Position numbers and translations under genes: made by a program
Notes under the pieces: model-generated
What the model was told of the DNA's origin: nothing
The model's input: the letters and a program-made list of their open reading frames with translations, nothing else
The model's database searches: none
DNA from: an uncultured Beijerinckiaceae bacterium
GTDB taxonomy: Bacteria; Pseudomonadota; Alphaproteobacteria; Rhizobiales; Beijerinckiaceae
Assembly: GCA_937863205.1 (NCBI GenBank)
Contig: CALMGA010000489.1
Location: 1-18,254, forward strand
Length of the DNA: 18,254 nucleotides
Direction of reading: 5' to 3'
Shown: positions 15,523 through 18,254 of the stretch, piece after piece
Layout of the letters: each line of letters starts with the position of its first letter
Position numbering within the stretch: the first letter of the stretch is position 1

Positions 15523-16134
15523 TCAGGCTCCCATTTTCGATTTGGCGTCGCTGATCGCGGCGACGATGTTGGGGTAAGCGGCGCAGCGGCAGAGATTGCC
15601 GCTCATGTACTCGCGGATCGCATCGTCGCTCCCAGCGTGGCCGCCTTTGATGCAGGCCACGCCCGACATGATCTGCCCCGAGGTGCAGTACCCGCACTGG
15701 AAGGCGTCGTGATCGATGAAGGCCTGCTGCAGCGGGTGCAGGTCGCCGCCCGCTCCGGCGAGACCCTCGATGGTGGTGATCTCGTAGCCCTGCGCGGCGA
15801 CGGCGAGCTGCAGGCAGCTGTTCACGCCGCGCCCGTCGAGGTGGACGGTGCAGGCGCCGCATTGCCCGTGGCCGCAGCCTTTCTTGGATCCGGTCAGGCC
15901 GACGTGCTCGCGCAGGGCGTCGAGCAGCGTGGTGCGGGGATCAAGCGCGAGCTGGTGGGTTTGCCCGTTGATTCGCAGCGTCACCGGGATCAGCGGCGAG
16001 CGCGTCGCCTGCGCCTCGGGTGCCGCCTTGGCCTGGCCGCCGAAGCGGTCGGCGACGAGGGGCAGCGCCGCGCCCGTCGCGGATGCCCGCAGAAATCCGC
16101 GGCGGTCGAAGCCGCGGTCCTTGGTGTCTGACAT
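15523..16134 (-). CDS. paoA: Tat-exported 2x[2Fe-2S] subunit of molybdenum hydroxylase (PaoA-like)
   Basis: Small electron-transfer subunit, 203 residues. A twin-arginine signal is visible: DRRGFLR with Arg11 and Arg12, a weakly hydrophobic stretch (15-28) and a likely cleavage near AKAA (35-38). This places the whole complex in the periplasm. The plant-type [2Fe-2S] site uses Cys87, Cys92, Cys95 and Cys107 (GCGHGQCGACTV). The second site uses Cys147, Cys150, Cys182 and Cys184 (CGYCTSGQ and LCRCAAY, where Gly is commoner than the first Ala). The ATG at 16134 has GGAG 8 nt upstream. It is the first of the three subunit genes and lies 72 bp downstream of the methyltransferase, so it may be read from its own promoter or with mutY. 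Confidence 0.93.
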   Translation of the reverse strand: MSDTKDRGFDRRGFLRASATGAALPLVADRFGGQAKAAPEAQATRSPLIPVTLRINGQTHQLALDPRTTLLDALREHVGLTGSKKGCGHGQCGACTVHLDGRGVNSCLQLAVAAQGYEITTIEGLAGAGGDLHPLQQAFIDHDAFQCGYCTSGQIMSGVACIKGGHAGSDDAIREYMSGNLCRCAAYPNIVAAISDAKSKMGA

Positions 16135-16206
16135 GGATCTCTCCGCCCCGGCCACATGCCGGACGCGTCCGCCAAACCCCGCGGCGATGAGAACCGTTCC
16201 AGATCC

Positions 16207-17088
16207 TCACCGGGGCGTGATCGGGGCTTGAGGCTGCGACGCCTTCATCGGCGACGCCGAAGCGGTATAGATCCAGCAGGCGGCACCCATCCTCACCCCA
16301 TCGGCTCCTTGCAGCGGGCGAAGGTGATCGCGCAGCACTGCCTCGGCACGGACGCGCAGCTCGGGGGGCCCATCGCGGACGAGGCCGGCCGCTGGGCCGG
16401 TGTCCATCAGCAGCGAGGTCGCCTCGTCGAGCGTGGCGCCGATCGTCAGGGCGAGGTCGACCGGGCGGCGGGCGACGGCATGGAAGCCGGCCGCCGCCAG
16501 CACCGCGCAGGTCGCTTCGCCGTCGCCCAGCGCGAAAGGCCCGGGCTCGCTGTCGAGGCTGGGGAGCGCCGGCACGATCGAGGCCAGCCAGTTGATCGGC
16601 GCCTGCATCCATTCCACCTCCGACCGCCGCCGCCACGTCAGGAAGGCAACCCGGCCGCCGGCTTTGAGGCTGCGGCGCAGGTTGGCGAAGGCCCTCGCGC
16701 GGTCGTCGAAGAACATCACGCCGAAGCGCGACACGGCAAGGTCGCGGTCGCCGCCAAAAGGATGGACCATGGCGTCGGCCAGCCGCCACTCGATCGGCGC
16801 AGCCCCGGCGAGCACGGCGCCGCGGGTGCGCGCGTGCGCCAGCATCGGCCCGGACACATCCACCGCCAGCACCCGCCCGTCCGGCCCGGCCGCCTCGGCG
16901 AGCCGCAGCGCCAGCTCGCCGCAACCGCAACCGATATCGAGAACGGAGTCGCCCGGCCGCACGGCGGCGGCGGCGAGCAGTTCCCGCGTCAGCGGCGCCA
17001 TCAGCCGGTCGAGCCGCTGCTGTCCGGCGACCCACTTGGGGCCGGCGACCTCGTTCCAGTAGGTGATCTGGCCGGCATTGTCGGTCAA
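16207..17088 (-). CDS. Class I SAM-dependent methyltransferase, substrate unknown
   Basis: A 293-residue soluble methyltransferase. It starts TDNAGQITYWNEVAGPKWV, an N-terminus common in a rhizobial family of unassigned methyltransferases. Motif I is VLDIGCGCG (49-57) and the acidic residue that contacts SAM is Asp77 in VLAVDVSG. A motif IV-like LAVSRFGVMFF and the post-motif LKAGGRVAFLTWR follow. The fold is Methyltransf_11/UbiE-like, but that does not identify the substrate. The start is a TTG at 17088, overlapping the mutY stop as TTGA, with GGAG 8 nt upstream inside mutY, so translation is very likely coupled to mutY. A role in DNA repair is not shown by the sequence; the pairing may be accidental. 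Confidence 0.88.
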   Translation of the reverse strand: MTDNAGQITYWNEVAGPKWVAGQQRLDRLMAPLTRELLAAAAVRPGDSVLDIGCGCGELALRLAEAAGPDGRVLAVDVSGPMLAHARTRGAVLAGAAPIEWRLADAMVHPFGGDRDLAVSRFGVMFFDDRARAFANLRRSLKAGGRVAFLTWRRRSEVEWMQAPINWLASIVPALPSLDSEPGPFALGDGEATCAVLAAAGFHAVARRPVDLALTIGATLDEATSLLMDTGPAAGLVRDGPPELRVRAEAVLRDHLRPLQGADGVRMGAACWIYTASASPMKASQPQAPITPR

Positions 17089-18212
17089 CGCGAAGACTCC
17101 AGGGCGAGAACGTCCGAAGGGTGGCTGTGCCGAGCCGCGAGCAGGGTCTGCCCGGCCGCGGCGACGTTGCGCATCAAGGTTGGCAGCGCTTCGTCGGCGA
17201 GCCCGGTTTCCGCAACCCATCGGCAGCCGGGCGGCGCCGCGACGCCCGCTCCGACCACGGCGGCATGAACATCGAGGTGCAGCGTGAAGTGGGTAAAGCC
17301 GTGCTCCACCGGCTCGGCCGCGGTCGCAAAGGCGACCGGCAACGGCCGGCTGCCGCCCTGCGGGTCGCCATCGGCATCCCAGGCGCTGCCGGGGAATTCG
17401 GTCATGCCGCCGAGCAGGCCGCGCGCTTCGCGGGTCCGCACCAGCACCTGATCGCCTATCCGACTGGCGCGCCGGACATAGAACACCGAGCCGCAGCGCA
17501 GCGGCCGCTCGGCGCGTGGCGGACGCACCGGCAGCTCGTCCTGCCGGCCGGCGCACCGGGCGAGGCAGCCATCGGCGAGAGGGCACAGGGCGCAGACCGG
17601 CCGGCGCGGCACGCAGATCGTGGCGCCGAGATCCATCATCGCCTGCGCGTAGTCGCCGCAACGACGATCGGGGGTGCGCGCGGCGGCGTGGGCGCGGATC
17701 GCCGGCCGGCTGTCGCGGATCGGCGCGGCGAGGGCGTGGAGGCGGGTGATGACCCGCTCGACGTTGCCGTCCACTACCACCGCCCGGCGCCCGAAGGCGA
17801 TCGCCGCCACCGCCGCCGCCGTGTAGGGGCCCACGCCGGGTAGGGCGAGCAATTCCGCCTCCGTGTCGGGAAAGCGTCCGCCGCGCTCGGCGACGAGCTT
17901 GGCGCAGGCGTGGAGGTTGCGCGCCCGTGAATAGTAGCCGAGCCCGGCCCAGCGCCGCATCACCTCCTCGACCGGCGCCGCCGCGAGGTCGCCGACGTTC
18001 GGCCACAGCGACAGGAAGGTGGCGAAATACCCCTTCACGGCGGCAACGGTGGTCTGCTGCAGCATCACCTCCGAGAGCCATACGGCATAGGGGTCGACGG
18101 GCGCGCCGGGCTCGCCGCGCCACGGCAGCCGCCGACTATGGCGGTCGTACCACGCGAGCAGGCGCGCGGCCTGTTCCGCCGCGCCCGCATTCGCGCTACC
18201 CTCCTCCGCCAT
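17085..18212 (-). CDS. mutY: A/G-specific adenine DNA glycosylase
   Basis: Removes adenine mispaired with 8-oxoguanine or guanine, preventing G:C to T:A changes. The 375-residue product has the helix-hairpin-helix LPGVGPYTA (124-132), catalytic Glu48 in WLSEVMLQQT and Asp148 in VVDGNVERV. The [4Fe-4S] loop Cys-x6-Cys-x2-Cys-x5-Cys is complete in CVPRRPVCALCPLADGC. A MutT-like 8-oxoG recognition domain follows, with HGFTHFTLHL near 310. The start is uncertain between the ATG at 18212 and a TTG at 18218: the AGGAGG upstream lies 11 nt from the first and 5 nt from the second, and both give nearly the same protein. The ATG overlaps a divergent ATG on the plus strand. Its stop overlaps the methyltransferase start. 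Confidence 0.97.
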   Translation of the reverse strand: MAEEGSANAGAAEQAARLLAWYDRHSRRLPWRGEPGAPVDPYAVWLSEVMLQQTTVAAVKGYFATFLSLWPNVGDLAAAPVEEVMRRWAGLGYYSRARNLHACAKLVAERGGRFPDTEAELLALPGVGPYTAAAVAAIAFGRRAVVVDGNVERVITRLHALAAPIRDSRPAIRAHAAARTPDRRCGDYAQAMMDLGATICVPRRPVCALCPLADGCLARCAGRQDELPVRPPRAERPLRCGSVFYVRRASRIGDQVLVRTREARGLLGGMTEFPGSAWDADGDPQGGSRPLPVAFATAAEPVEHGFTHFTLHLDVHAAVVGAGVAAPPGCRWVAETGLADEALPTLMRNVAAAGQTLLAARHSHPSDVLALESSR

Positions 18213-18254
18213 GGCCAACCCGCCCTCCTCCCGCTTTTCATCCGGTACGCGAGC
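18211..18254 (+). CDS. Start of a divergent gene, possibly a DUF721 protein, cut by window edge
   Basis: An open frame begins at the ATG at 18211 and runs off the window, giving MANPPSSRFSSGTR. Its ATG shares bases with the mutY ATG on the other strand within CCATGG. In many Hyphomicrobiales a DUF721 (DciA-like) gene lies beside mutY and begins with a similar short Pro/Ser/Arg-rich stretch. Only 14 codons are visible and no Shine-Dalgarno sequence is evident, so this call depends on remembered synteny. Confidence 0.3.
   Translation, partial: MANPPSSRFSSGTR

Noticed and set aside
14644..16131. A 495-codon plus-strand frame antisense to the FAD and iron-sulfur subunits
   Set aside because: Both opposite-strand proteins have complete cofactor motifs; this frame shows none.

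Overview
The window is a piece of a high-GC (about two-thirds G+C) alphaproteobacterial chromosome, most likely from the Hyphomicrobiales (Rhizobiales). Three things point there. The RNase E N-terminus has the form known from that order (it begins MANKMLIDATHPEET, and its S1 domain is split by a long acidic insert). The gene order mrcA - amiC - rne is conserved in the order, and so is a dsbA-like - aroQ - accB - accC - aat cluster. The genus cannot be fixed from the sequence. The content looks like ordinary chromosome: I see no tRNA, rRNA, CRISPR array, insertion sequence, phage gene or clear sign of recent transfer.

Layout. (1) 1-2081, minus strand: the 5' part of a class A penicillin-binding protein gene (mrcA, cut by the window edge) lies downstream of amiC, a periplasmic peptidoglycan amidase, so this is a cell-wall block. 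(2) 2082-2772: a divergent intergenic region. It has a plausible amiC promoter with a near-consensus CtrA-type box at one side and a hairpin-rich rne leader at the other. (3) 2773-6126, plus strand: rne, encoding a 1117-residue RNase E with a 275-residue insert in the S1 domain, an intact catalytic core, an arginine-rich disordered tail and a C-terminal GWW motif of the type that binds PNPase. (4) 6127-6431: a convergent gap with several stem-loops. (5) 6432-10662, minus strand: a likely operon, read from high to low coordinates, of a possible 71-residue small protein, a DsbA-like thiol oxidoreductase, aroQ (shikimate pathway), accB and accC (acetyl-CoA carboxylase) and aat (N-degron tagging). 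(6) 10708-12198, plus strand: a 12-TM-type APC amino-acid permease. (7) 12218-18212, minus strand: mutY, then a class I SAM methyltransferase whose TTG start overlaps the mutY stop, then three genes for a Tat-exported periplasmic molybdenum hydroxylase of the PaoABC type (iron-sulfur, FAD and molybdopterin subunits). (8) At the right edge a plus-strand gene probably starts divergently from mutY, with its ATG overlapping the mutY ATG in a shared CCATGG.

Genes are packed tightly and many starts look translationally coupled: ATGA, GTGA, TTGA and TGATG junctions are all present. I found no convincing novel defence or mobile system. The most rewarding places to look again are the structured rne leader, the CtrA-like box upstream of amiC, the small ORF in front of the dsbA-like gene, the PaoABC-type enzyme without its maturation chaperone nearby, and the mutY-methyltransferase junction.
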